This document shows, one piece after another, positions 25,136 to 32,938 of a stretch of 41,014 nucleotides of DNA (position 1 is its first letter; every line of letters starts with the position of its first letter). The stretch spans positions 1-41,014 of the forward strand of contig CALWXJ010000030.1 in assembly GCA_944385475.1 (NCBI GenBank), written 5' to 3'. The notes beneath the pieces were generated by a model, which saw only the letters and a program-made list of their open reading frames with translations, was not told where the DNA came from and searched no databases. The DNA comes from an uncultured Oscillospiraceae bacterium. GTDB taxonomy: Bacteria > Bacillota > Clostridia > Oscillospirales > Oscillospiraceae. The translations under genes were made by a program, and so were the position numbers.

Positions 25136-26126
25136 GTTTCCACTCCTCCCGGAGATATCGGGCGGTACCCTCCGTCACAAGGGGCGTCAGAGCCCCCCAC
25201 TGCCCTGCCTGCACCAGTGCCCGCACCCGGCTGGCGCTGATGGGGCCGCCTTCTGCCGCAAGGCGGGGGATCTCCACCACCTCCACCCCCATAGGGGGCA
25301 GCAGGGTCTTCATGGCGTGGTTGTATGCCGCCGTCACGGGGCACAGGGGCTCCTGCCCCACAAAGCGCCGCCGGATGCCCAGGGGCTTTGCAAAGCACTG
25401 GGCAAACACGGTGAGATCCAGCTCCATGCTCTCCTCTCCCGCCCGGGCCCGGTCTTTTAAAAAGTACGTGGGGAAGGTGGCCTGGGAGACCATATAGGGC
25501 CCCGTCTCACACACCCGCACCTGGGGCAGATCCCGCAGGTTTTCCCGGGCCATGGCCAGCCGGTCCCTGGTGGAAAAGAAGCTGCGGTCCTCCGACAATA
25601 CGAAAAAATAGACGAATCCGCAGGCCCTGGCAGCCTGCTCCGCCAGATGGCGGTGGCCCCGGGTGAAGGGGTTGCAGTTGGCCACAATGGCCCCTGCCTC
25701 CTCCCCCGCCCCGGGATGAGGCAGCGATGCGGCAAACCGGGCCGCCCCCTCCCGGACATTCTCCATCAGCAGCATATGGGCGGTGCGGGCCACAGGGTAA
25801 AAGCCGGCGGCGCCAAAAAGGGCGTCGTTTTCCGGCTTGGTGCAAAGCAGCAGATGGAAGATCCCCTGCCCCGCGGCGTGGGCCACCAGGCGGCTCACCA
25901 CCTGGGCGCAAAGCCCCTCCCCCTGGTTCCGGGGGTCCACCGCGATATGGGAGAGGACGTTCCCCTCCAGCGAGCCGGTGGCCGTCACCGTCTCCCCCTC
26001 CCGGAGGACGACGGTAAAACCCGGGGGCTCCGCCGGGGGCTGGAGTCCCTGGCGGAGCAAAAAGTCCCGCACCTGGGAAAAGCGCCGGGGAGAGAGGGTC
26101 CCGAATTCCACTTCCATGGGGCCCAC
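25122..26126 (-). CDS. citC: [Citrate (pro-3S)-lyase] ligase
   Basis: A 334-residue enzyme that acetylates the thiol of the CitD prosthetic group with acetate and ATP, switching citrate lyase on. An N-terminal GNAT-like domain (about residues 1-130, with VDPRNQGEGLCAQVVSRLV) precedes a nucleotidylyltransferase domain with NPFTRGHRHL, an HxGH-type site, and the late ISASRVR motif. GTG at 26126 is eight bases after AGGTGG and just past the citF stop; an ATG three codons later is the alternative start. In Klebsiella citC comes first in the operon. Here it lies after citF. Confidence 0.94.
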   Translation of the reverse strand: MGPMEVEFGTLSPRRFSQVRDFLLRQGLQPPAEPPGFTVVLREGETVTATGSLEGNVLSHIAVDPRNQGEGLCAQVVSRLVAHAAGQGIFHLLLCTKPENDALFGAAGFYPVARTAHMLLMENVREGAARFAASLPHPGAGEEAGAIVANCNPFTRGHRHLAEQAARACGFVYFFVLSEDRSFFSTRDRLAMARENLRDLPQVRVCETGPYMVSQATFPTYFLKDRARAGEESMELDLTVFAQCFAKPLGIRRRFVGQEPLCPVTAAYNHAMKTLLPPMGVEVVEIPRLAAEGGPISASRVRALVQAGQWGALTPLVTEGTARYLREEWKHGGK

Positions 26127-27668
26127 TCAGTCCGCCACCTGGTAGATGAGATCCAGCACCGACCCATCCCGGTAGGTCACCACGCCCACCACTTTATCCG
26201 TATAGCGAATGGGATCAGGCTTGCCCACCATCTGCTGGGCAATGCCCTGGAGCTGCTCCATGGTGCGCAGGGGGATCCCCGCCCGTTCCAGACGGCGGCG
26301 CAGCTCTTCCCGCCGGGGATTCACCGCCACGCCGTACTCCGTCACCACCACGTCCACCGTGGCCCCGGGGGTGACAAGGGTGTTCACCTTGGGCACCACG
26401 CAGGGGATCCGCCCCCGCACCAGGGGGCAGACCACAATGGCCAAAGAGGCGCCCCAGGCGGTATCCGGATGGCCGCCGATGGCGCCCCGGATGACGCCGT
26501 CGGAGCCGGTGAGGACGTTGACATTGAAGTCTGTGTCCACCTCCAGGGCAGAGAGAATCACCGTATCCAGCCCGTTCACGGCGCAGGTGGCGTCTTTGGG
26601 GCTTGCGTAATAGACAGCGGAGATCTGCTGGTGGAACCGGTTTTGTTTCAGGGATTCCGCCGCCCGCAGATCAAAAGACTGCACATCCAGGATCCGCCGC
26701 ACCAAACCCGCTTCGTACATGTCCACAATGGAGCCGGTGATGCCTCCCAGGGCATAGCTTGCGGTGATACCCGCCGCCTTCATCTTCTCCCCCAGGAACC
26801 GGGCCACCGCCAAAGAGGCGCCGCCGGAACCCATCTGGAAGGAGAATCCGTCGTGGAATACGCCGCTGGCGGCAATGACCTCCGCCGCCGACTCCGCCAT
26901 CAGCAGTTCCTTGGGATTCTTGGTAAAGCGGGTGGCTCCGGACATAATGCCCGCCGGGTCGCCGATGGACTCCACCTCCACCACGCAGTCCACATCCGTG
27001 GAGGGGATGGCACAAGGGACATTGGGGCAGGGCACCACATGGCTGGTGAGGATGACGGTCTTCCTGGCGTACTGGGCGTCGCACTTGGCATACCCCATGG
27101 AGCCGCAGAGGATCCCCCCCTCCTCGTCCCGGCTGTATCCGTTGGCATTGCCCCAGGCGTCGCAGGAGGGGGCTCCCAAAAAGGCCACGTCGATGGGCAG
27201 CTCCCCCTGGGAGATGGCGCAGGCCCGTCCCCCGTGGCTGCGGAACACCACCGGCACATCCATCTTCCCGCCGGAGATGGCATCAGCCAGCTTGCCCCGC
27301 AGGCCGGAGGTCTCGATCCGGCGGATCACCCCGTTTTGGATGTGGCGGATCAGCGGGGCGTGGCAGTCCGTCAAAGATGAGGCCGCCAGCACCAGGTCGT
27401 GAAAGCCCATCTCCGCCAGCTTGTCCAGCACCATGTTCACAATCTGGTCGCCGTTGCGGAAGTGATGGTGGAAGGAGATGGTCATGCCGTCCTGCAGACC
27501 GCAGCGGCGGATGGCCTCCTCCAAAGAGGGGACGATCTTGCTGGGGTGGCTCCCCTTGTCCACCGCCAGGGCGCCGCCCGCCTCCAGGCAGCTTTCCGAA
27601 AACGTCTTTCCCAGGCTGCCCAGCTGTTCAAGGCAGGGGATCTCCTTTCGCAAATCACGCATGGCCAT
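26127..27668 (-). CDS. citF: Citrate lyase alpha subunit (citrate:acetyl-ACP transferase)
   Basis: A 513-residue CoA-transferase-family subunit. It exchanges acetate on CitD for citrate to give citryl-ACP. The two Rossmann-like halves are visible, with ISFHHHFRNGD near residue 65, FLGAPSCDAWGNANGYS in the middle and the second-half MGSGGASLAVARFLGEKM. Length and motifs match full-length CitF. The ATG at 27668 has GGAGG six bases upstream, and the 14-bp overlap with citE suggests coupled translation. It works in the cytoplasm in a complex with CitD and CitE. Confidence 0.96.
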   Translation of the reverse strand: MAMRDLRKEIPCLEQLGSLGKTFSESCLEAGGALAVDKGSHPSKIVPSLEEAIRRCGLQDGMTISFHHHFRNGDQIVNMVLDKLAEMGFHDLVLAASSLTDCHAPLIRHIQNGVIRRIETSGLRGKLADAISGGKMDVPVVFRSHGGRACAISQGELPIDVAFLGAPSCDAWGNANGYSRDEEGGILCGSMGYAKCDAQYARKTVILTSHVVPCPNVPCAIPSTDVDCVVEVESIGDPAGIMSGATRFTKNPKELLMAESAAEVIAASGVFHDGFSFQMGSGGASLAVARFLGEKMKAAGITASYALGGITGSIVDMYEAGLVRRILDVQSFDLRAAESLKQNRFHQQISAVYYASPKDATCAVNGLDTVILSALEVDTDFNVNVLTGSDGVIRGAIGGHPDTAWGASLAIVVCPLVRGRIPCVVPKVNTLVTPGATVDVVVTEYGVAVNPRREELRRRLERAGIPLRTMEQLQGIAQQMVGKPDPIRYTDKVVGVVTYRDGSVLDLIYQVAD

Positions 27669-28554
27669 TGCCCTCCTCCAGACAAATTCCGGCGGCCCTG
27701 GCCAGGTCCAGGGTCCTCTGGGCCCGCAGCACGATGGGCCGGTCCACCATCTTGCCGTTAAGGGAGATCACACCGGAGCCCTTGCGGTGGGCCTCCTCGA
27801 TGGCCTCCATCACCGCCAGGGCCTTATCGATGTCCTTTTGGGTAGGGGTGTAGACCTCATGGACGGTCTTGATCTGGCGGGGGTTGATGATGGATTTGCC
27901 GTCAAAGCCCAGCTGGTGGATCAGCTCCACCTCCGCCCGGAAGCCCGCCTCGTTGTTCACGTCACTGTACACCGTGTCAATGGCGTCGATCCCTGCGGCC
28001 CTGGCCGCCAGCAGGATCATGCTCCGGGCAAACAGCAGCTCGATCCCCTCCGCAGAGCGCTTGGTCTTCAGGTCTGTCACATAGTCCTCCGCCCCCAGGG
28101 CAATGCCTATGAGCCGGGGGGTGGAAAAGGCGATCTCCTTGGCGTTTAAAACGCCGGCGGCGCTCTCGATGGCCGCCATCATCCCCGTGGAGCCCTCCGG
28201 GATGCCGTTTTCCCTCTCGATGCGGGCAATGATGGCCTCACAGTCCAGAACATCCCGGGCCGACTCCGTCTTGGGCAGGCGGATCACAGCCTTTTGGGTG
28301 CGCACGATGGCCTCCAGATCATCCACGCCGCACTTGGTGGCCGGGTCGTTTACCCGCACCACCAGCTCCTTTCCGGCATAGTCCACGGTATTCAGCGCCT
28401 GATACACCAAAAACCGGGCGGCATCCTTCTCCCCCAGGGACACGGAGTCCTCCAGATCGAACATGATGCAGTCCTGGCCGTAGATGCCGGCGTCTTTGAT
28501 CATGCCGGGGTTATTGCCCGGCACAAAGAGCATGGTCCTTCGCAGCTGCTTCAT
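27655..28554 (-). CDS. citE: Citrate lyase beta subunit (citryl-ACP lyase)
   Basis: A 299-residue TIM-barrel lyase that cleaves citryl-ACP to oxaloacetate and acetyl-ACP. The N-terminus RRTMLFVPGNNPGMI, the Mg-binding acidic region in IMFDLEDSVSLGEKD and the late ALGAEDYVTDL and SIINPRQI are family hallmarks. The reading frame stays open upstream for another 560 bp, but the family start and the position 8 bp after citD fix the ATG at 28554. No frameshift or missing motif is seen. Confidence 0.96.
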   Translation of the reverse strand: MKQLRRTMLFVPGNNPGMIKDAGIYGQDCIMFDLEDSVSLGEKDAARFLVYQALNTVDYAGKELVVRVNDPATKCGVDDLEAIVRTQKAVIRLPKTESARDVLDCEAIIARIERENGIPEGSTGMMAAIESAAGVLNAKEIAFSTPRLIGIALGAEDYVTDLKTKRSAEGIELLFARSMILLAARAAGIDAIDTVYSDVNNEAGFRAEVELIHQLGFDGKSIINPRQIKTVHEVYTPTQKDIDKALAVMEAIEEAHRKGSGVISLNGKMVDRPIVLRAQRTLDLARAAGICLEEGNGHA

Positions 28555-28562
28555 CTCTCTTC

Positions 28563-28847
28563 TCACCCCCACTGATACGCCTCGCACTGGCAGGCCCGAT
28601 ACGCACAGGCTTTCACCCGGGCCCGGATGACGCACTCCAGCGCCCCCTTGTCCACCACCCGTACCTCCGCGGAGGCAATGCCCAGCTTGTCCAATTCCTC
28701 CAGGATCGCGGCCCGAATGGCCCGGCCGAACTGCTTTTCCACAGTGCTGTCCAGGTCGATGGCGATGCCCCCCTCCCGGGGCGCCATGGTCACCATAACG
28801 TCGCTGGACTCCATGGTCCCTGCCACGGCTGTGGTCGTCACATTCAT
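28563..28847 (-). CDS. citD: Citrate lyase acyl carrier protein (gamma subunit)
   Basis: A 94-residue acyl carrier subunit, the usual family size. S14 in AGTMESSDVMVTM matches the serine that receives the phosphoribosyl-dephospho-CoA arm. The arm swings between CitF and CitE. AAGGGG precedes the ATG at 28847; earlier in-frame starts would give a non-homologous leader and are rejected. As the first gene of the operon it follows an 80-nt untranslated leader that contains a perfect palindrome. Confidence 0.95.
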   Translation of the reverse strand: MNVTTTAVAGTMESSDVMVTMAPREGGIAIDLDSTVEKQFGRAIRAAILEELDKLGIASAEVRVVDKGALECVIRARVKACAYRACQCEAYQWG

Positions 28848-28886
28848 GTTTTTTCCCCTTTTCCAGTATATTCTTTTCTTCATTTG

Positions 28887-28900
28887 CGGAAGTACTTCCG
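28887..28900. promoter_or_regulatory. Perfect 14-bp palindrome in the citrate lyase operon leader
   Basis: CGGAAGTACTTCCG is fully self-complementary. It lies between the predicted transcription start (about 28929) and citD. An operator inside the leader would suit a repressor acting as a roadblock. The bound protein is unknown. Confidence 0.5.
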
Positions 28901-28935
28901 TACCCTTTTCCCGCCGGTTCCGGCAATTTCCCATT

Positions 28936-28964
28936 AGTATAGCATGTTCTTTTTTTCCTGGCAA
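28936..28964 (-). promoter_or_regulatory. Predicted promoter of the citDEFC-citXG operon
   Basis: On the minus strand TTGCCA (28959-28964) and TATACT (28936-28941) are spaced 17 bp, and TGC directly before the -10 gives an extended -10 element. It is followed by an 80-nt leader and citD. Confidence 0.75.
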
Positions 28965-29148
28965 GTGGCCCCCCAGCGTGCCGCTCCTTCCCGTTTTGAG
29001 GGATGCGGATATCCTCCTCGGGGGAGCATGCGGCGGAGGCAAAAAGTTCTGTGGCGCAGGTGTCTGTGTTGAAACCCAAGGGCCGTTTTGGCCGCCCAAG
29101 CGCCGCCGGCCCAGCCAAAGGCCCCGGCCCCGCTCCCAGCTTGCAGAA

Positions 29149-29176
29149 GGCGGGCCGCCAAAATCTGCGGCCCGCC
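29149..29176 (-). repeat. GC hairpin, copy 2, likely terminator of the Cys-rich gene
   Basis: GGCGGGCCGC and GCGGCCCGCC form a perfect 10-bp stem with an 8-nt loop, the same stem as at 12002-12029. It starts 20 bp after the stop of the gene at 29197 and is followed on the minus strand only by TT, so any terminator activity would be weak. Confidence 0.6.
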
Positions 29177-29196
29177 TCTGCGTTTCCTCTGCAGGA

Positions 29197-29604
29197 CTAC
29201 TCTCCGTGGCACCTCACGCGGTTGAATCCACCGTGGAATACATCCCGCTTCCAGCTCCAGGCGCCCCGGCCCATTTCACAGTATACCTCCACATTGCCCC
29301 CAGGGGGCAGGCACAGTACCCCTTCCATGGGACGGCAGCCCCTGCGCTGCAGCTTTAAAAGATAGCTGTCTGGGAAAAGGCCGGCGAAAAAACTCTCGCC
29401 GCTGCAAAGAAGGAGCCTGCTCCAGCAGCTGCAGCCCCCGCAGGGCCGCAGGCACACCCGGTCCATCACCTGGGCGTCCTCCACGATCACCCGGATCCCG
29501 CAGCGCCGGTATTGGCTCCGCAGGCACAAGGAGGCCTCTTCTTCCTGGTCCTCCCGCAGGCAAAAGGGGCAGCTGCGCCAAAGGCTCCCGTCATCTTTTT
29601 TTAC
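29197..29604 (-). CDS. Cys-rich protein of unknown function, start codon unresolved
   Basis: About 130 codons that read like a real protein but match no family I recognise. Near the start is a CPFC pair and further on a CGGCSCW motif, with about a dozen Cys in total, then GLFPDSYLLKLQRRGC and a C-terminal WSWKRDVFHGGF segment. The Cys pairs could bind zinc. No ATG, GTG or TTG stands at a good distance from a ribosome site before CPFC. The frame simply begins at the stop of the upstream gene. A later TTG at about residue 75 of the open frame, with AGAGG before it, would delete CPFC. Coupled or frameshifted expression with the upstream beta-sandwich gene is possible. Confidence 0.4.
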   Translation of the reverse strand, partial: VKKDDGSLWRSCPFCLREDQEEEASLCLRSQYRRCGIRVIVEDAQVMDRVCLRPCGGCSCWSRLLLCSGESFFAGLFPDSYLLKLQRRGCRPMEGVLCLPPGGNVEVYCEMGRGAWSWKRDVFHGGFNRVRCHGE

Positions 29605-30463
29605 TGCTCCAGCTTTGCCTTCACCACATATGCTCCGCCGTCGGCTCCGCCGAAAAGATATTTTCCCGCGCTGTTGGTCTTGGTAGTGGCCACCAGGCGC
29701 TCTTTCTTCCCAGTGGGATCCGTCACCACCTGGTAAAGGCCCACAAAGCATCCGGCCACCACCTGGCCGGACTTGTTCCGGATGATCCCGCTGACGGTGC
29801 CGTGATAGGTGCGGCTGTCCGTCACCATGGACATCGCGATGTTTTCCATGGATCCGCCTGCCACTGTGACTGTCACAGAGGAGACGGCCTGATACCCCTC
29901 CGCGGAAGACATCAGGGTATAGATGCCGTCAGCCACATCATAGAAGGCAAACTCGCCGTCATCCGCCGTATAGGTGGTGGCCACCACTGCATTGGAGCTG
30001 TCTTTCAAGGTGACCTTTGCCCCTCCCAGAGGGGTGACCGCTCCGTCCAGGCCTGTGGTAGTCAGGACACCGGCAATGGCCCCCAACGCCAAGGTGGCAT
30101 CGGCGATGCAGGTAAGATTGATCTGTGTGGTGGCGCTGCGGAGAGGGTGACACCTGCGGCGTCGCTGAGGCGATAGCCCTCTTTCACCGCGCCCAGGCTG
30201 TAGGTCCCTGCCGGGATGCCGGAGATGGAATACGCTCCGCTCTCGTCCGTCATGGTGTGCTTATAGGGCATCCCCATGTTGTCGAAGAGCTTTACCGTGG
30301 CATTGGCAATGGGATCTGTGCCGTCACTGACTACGCCGTACACCGTGGCTGTAGAGACGGCAGCAGGGGGCAGTTCCAGATCGATATTGGCCTCCTGCAA
30401 GCCCTGAATCTCAAAGTTCTGGCTGTATTGCAGACCCAACAGGTCCTGCTTGATATCCGCCAC
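29601..30463 (-). pseudogene. Beta-sandwich repeat protein (carboxypeptidase-regulatory-like), broken by a frameshift
   Basis: Two consecutive frames encode one protein of about 285 residues with three carboxypeptidase-regulatory or Cna-B-like repeats. The first frame (GTG at 30463, five bases after GGAGG) gives GVVSDGTDPIANATVKLFDN and SGIPAGTYSLGAVKEGY. It then leaves frame near 30134-30136, and the second frame carries TTQINLTCIADATLALGA and two more repeats to 29601. The junction needs one lost base. No slippery heptamer is seen, so a recent mutation or a sequence error is likelier than programmed frameshifting. There is no signal peptide, unusual for such repeats, so the intact protein may be intracellular or spore-associated. 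It sits 18 bp after the two-TM gene. Confidence 0.75.
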
Positions 30464-30481
30464 AAAAACCTCCAAAAGAAA

Positions 30482-31108
30482 TCACAATGATGAGACCTGG
30501 CTGTTACCATGGGTGGGACAGCCGATCAAAAAGCCCACGCAGCCGGAGACAAAGTCCCGAAACTGCACGACTGTGGCGGACGCCGCATGGTTCTGGGCCA
30601 GCTCCGGGTTCCAGCAGGCCGCGTTGCGCAGTAAAATCAGCATGATCAGGCAAAAAAGGCCGATCCCCGCCGCCACGCCCATCTGGAGCCTGCACACCTG
30701 GGCCGCCGGGGGAGTGCTCTCCCCCTCCCGAATGGAGGCATCCCCAGACGCCTCCTCCGCCGGGCCGCAGGTGAATCCGATCCGGCTTGTGACCCCATGG
30801 GGATCTGGGGATGCAGCATCCGCCGTTCCCACTATATGCCTCCGGCCGCCGGCGGGTGTCTGGCCGCCGGAGGGGGCGCAGCTTGCGAAGTTGGCGCTGA
30901 TAAAATATCCGAAAATAGATGCCGAGGCGGTCCTGGCCACCACGTCGATATTCTCACTGACCTGGTTGGCGGCCCCCGGCAGGAAAAGGCTGTAAGCGGA
31001 CTGGGATAGCAGGATCCCCATGAACAGCAGCAAACATTTATCCACAAAATGCAGCCGCGCCAGTGCGTCTTTCAAAGGCCGCAGCAGCCTCCGTTTTTTC
31101 TGATCCAC
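30482..31108 (-). CDS. Membrane protein with two predicted helices, unknown function
   Basis: A 208-residue protein I cannot assign. It starts with GTG, and AGGGGGAG lies about six bases upstream. A basic N-terminus leads to one helix (about residues 25-45, CLLLFMGILLSQSAYSLFL) and a semi-hydrophobic SIFGYFISANFASC. A Gly/Pro/Ser-rich linker of about 60 residues follows, then a second helix (about 143-163, GLFCLIMLILLRNAACW) and a short tail with FVSGCVGFLIGC. It is the first gene of a three-gene set with the beta-sandwich and Cys-rich genes. A hairpin at 31140-31166 lies in its leader, and no clear promoter was found. Confidence 0.65.
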   Translation of the reverse strand: MDQKKRRLLRPLKDALARLHFVDKCLLLFMGILLSQSAYSLFLPGAANQVSENIDVVARTASASIFGYFISANFASCAPSGGQTPAGGRRHIVGTADAASPDPHGVTSRIGFTCGPAEEASGDASIREGESTPPAAQVCRLQMGVAAGIGLFCLIMLILLRNAACWNPELAQNHAASATVVQFRDFVSGCVGFLIGCPTHGNSQVSSL

Positions 31109-31209
31109 CTGATTCTCCCCCTTTGTCCCAGTTCCCCGACAGGCGGCAGACCGTTTGAGCCGCCTGCCCCTGCCGTCCCACGAAAGGGCGGGTCTCTCCT
31201 CATCCTATG

Positions 31210-31251
31210 AAACAGGGGGCCCGGGTGTTTTCCACCCAGGCCCCCTGTTTT
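31210..31251 (-). terminator. Strong intrinsic terminator of the MATE gene
   Basis: A near-perfect stem of about 17 bp (one mismatch, AAACAGGGGGCC and its complement at the base) closes a short TTTTC loop, with T-rich ends on both strands. It lies 35 bp after the MATE stop codon. Confidence 0.85.
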
Positions 31252-31285
31252 GCGCTCCCCCCCGGTGTCACCGGGAACGGGGCAC

Positions 31286-32647
31286 TTAAAATTTCGGCTT
31301 ATACCTATGATATACGAAGAAGGACAGACACACCGTCAGAATATCCGCGGTGGCCTGGGACCAGACGATCCCATACATACCAAAGATGGCGTTTAGCAGG
31401 AACAGCATGGGGATGTTGAATCCCAGCCACCGGGTCACCCCCAGGAAAAGGGCGATGCGCCCTTCCCCAAACGCCTGGAACAGATAAACGGTAAAAAAGC
31501 TCAAAAACATCAGCGGTGTCGCCAGCACCCGGATCCGCAGGAATTGGGAGGCCATCTCTACCGTCTGTACATCGGAGATGAACAAATGGCTGAACTGGAC
31601 GGCAAACAGCTCATACAAAAGGACGCTGACCGCCGCGATCACAAGGCCCAGCTTCCGGGACAGGCGGATGGTATCCTCCATCCGCTCCCGGTTCCCGGAG
31701 GCATAGCTGTATGCCACCAGGGGCATCATCCCCTGACAGATCCCGATGCCCACATTCAGCGGAAACCGCTCCACTTTCAGAACGATCCCAATGGCCGCAA
31801 GGGCCAAATCGTGATAGGAGACCATCAGCTTGTCGATGATGACATAGTCCAGATCAAACAAAAACGACGTGATGGCTGAGGGCACTCCCACCGCGAAAAT
31901 GGCAAAAATGCTGTCCTTCTGCGCCAGACCCACCCCGGGATGGAAAGTGATGGTGGATCCCTTCCCCATTTTCAGGACCACCAGCAAAAAGAAGGCGCAG
32001 GCAACGCAGTTGGAAAGGCATGTGGCGATCCCGGCCCCCAGCACCTCCTGCCCGTCCGGCAGGAGCACGAACATGAAAAGCGGGTCCAGGGCGATATTCA
32101 GCACGCCCCCCAAAATGATGCCGATCCCCGCCTCCCGGGAGCGGCCGATGCTCCGGATCAAATTGGCCAGCACGTTGGAAAGGACGGTGGGGACCCCTCC
32201 GATGACGATGACGCACAGCGCATATTGCCTGGCGTACTGATAGGTGTTTTCCCCGGCTCCCAGCAATCCCAGCAGCGGATCCATGAAAAGACCCATCCCC
32301 CCAGAGAAGACCGCGGCGATCACGATCCCCAGGTACAGGGAAAAGACGCTCACCCGCCGGGCCTCCTTATCCAGCCCCTTGCCCAGAAGCCTGGAGATCA
32401 AGGCCCCGCCCCCTACCCCTGCAAGCCCGGCCAGGCAGAGGGTGATGTTGAACACCGGCAGGATCAAAGAAGTGCTGGCCACCATATAGGGGTTGTTGGT
32501 CTTCCCCACATAAAACGTGTCCGCCATGTTATAGATCAAAACGATCAGCTGGCTGGTCACTGCCGGGAGGATCATCACCCGCAGCGCCGAGGGAACGGGG
32601 AGATTCTCAAATACGTCCTCTTGCAGTGTCTTTGTGTTTTGCTTCAT
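31286..32647 (-). CDS. MATE-family multidrug efflux transporter
   Basis: A 453-residue membrane protein with about 12 helices in two homologous halves. The MATE pattern is visible in ILPAVTSQLIVLIYNMADTFYVG (first helix), GGALISRLLGKG, the GIGIILGGVLNIALDPLF segment and, in the second half, FPLNVGIGICQGMMPLVAYSYA. It probably exports cationic or drug-like compounds using a Na+ or H+ gradient. It has its own near-consensus promoter (32772-32800) and terminator, so it is a single-gene unit. Its place between unrelated operons gives no hint of substrate. Confidence 0.93.
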   Translation of the reverse strand: MKQNTKTLQEDVFENLPVPSALRVMILPAVTSQLIVLIYNMADTFYVGKTNNPYMVASTSLILPVFNITLCLAGLAGVGGGALISRLLGKGLDKEARRVSVFSLYLGIVIAAVFSGGMGLFMDPLLGLLGAGENTYQYARQYALCVIVIGGVPTVLSNVLANLIRSIGRSREAGIGIILGGVLNIALDPLFMFVLLPDGQEVLGAGIATCLSNCVACAFFLLVVLKMGKGSTITFHPGVGLAQKDSIFAIFAVGVPSAITSFLFDLDYVIIDKLMVSYHDLALAAIGIVLKVERFPLNVGIGICQGMMPLVAYSYASGNRERMEDTIRLSRKLGLVIAAVSVLLYELFAVQFSHLFISDVQTVEMASQFLRIRVLATPLMFLSFFTVYLFQAFGEGRIALFLGVTRWLGFNIPMLFLLNAIFGMYGIVWSQATADILTVCLSFFVYHRYKPKF

Positions 32648-32771
32648 ACCGTTCGCTCCATATCTGAAAAAGCTGCTGTTTCATTGGGCCTTTTCCGGGC
32701 TAAACCCCGAAAGCGCGCCCCCTCCTCACCTCTATACGTCCTTGCGCCTGAGGGAGCGCCGCGCCCCACCT

Positions 32772-32800
32772 ATTATAGAGACCCCAATGGGAAGATGCAA
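32772..32800 (-). promoter_or_regulatory. Predicted promoter of the MATE gene
   Basis: TTGCAT (32795-32800) and a perfect TATAAT (32772-32777) are spaced exactly 17 bp on the minus strand. The expected leader is about 117 nt long and has no obvious coding peptide. Confidence 0.78.
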
Positions 32801-32827
32801 GCCCCTGTTCTGTCCCCGCTCAAAGCA

Positions 32828-32870
32828 CGAGGCGCCGGCGGGAAAGAGATCCTCTCCTGCCGGCGCCTCG
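32828..32870 (-). terminator. Long hairpin ending the four-carbon acid-sugar operon
   Basis: CGAGGCGCCGGC pairs perfectly with its complement over 12 bp around a 19-nt purine-rich loop that can pair further. On the minus strand it is followed only by TGCTTTG, a poor T-run. It lies 68 bp after the pdxA2 stop and just before the MATE promoter. Confidence 0.6.
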
Positions 32871-32938
32871 TACCGTGCCGCTGGTTTGAAGCATGGGCAA
32901 AGCCGGTCTTCCCGGCGCCCGTGCAGTTTGCAAAAGCC

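Noticed and set aside
28555-29118. N-terminal extension of the citE frame by about 188 codons
   Set aside because: The extension lies in the citD gene and its promoter region and has no homology; the citE family start is at 28554.
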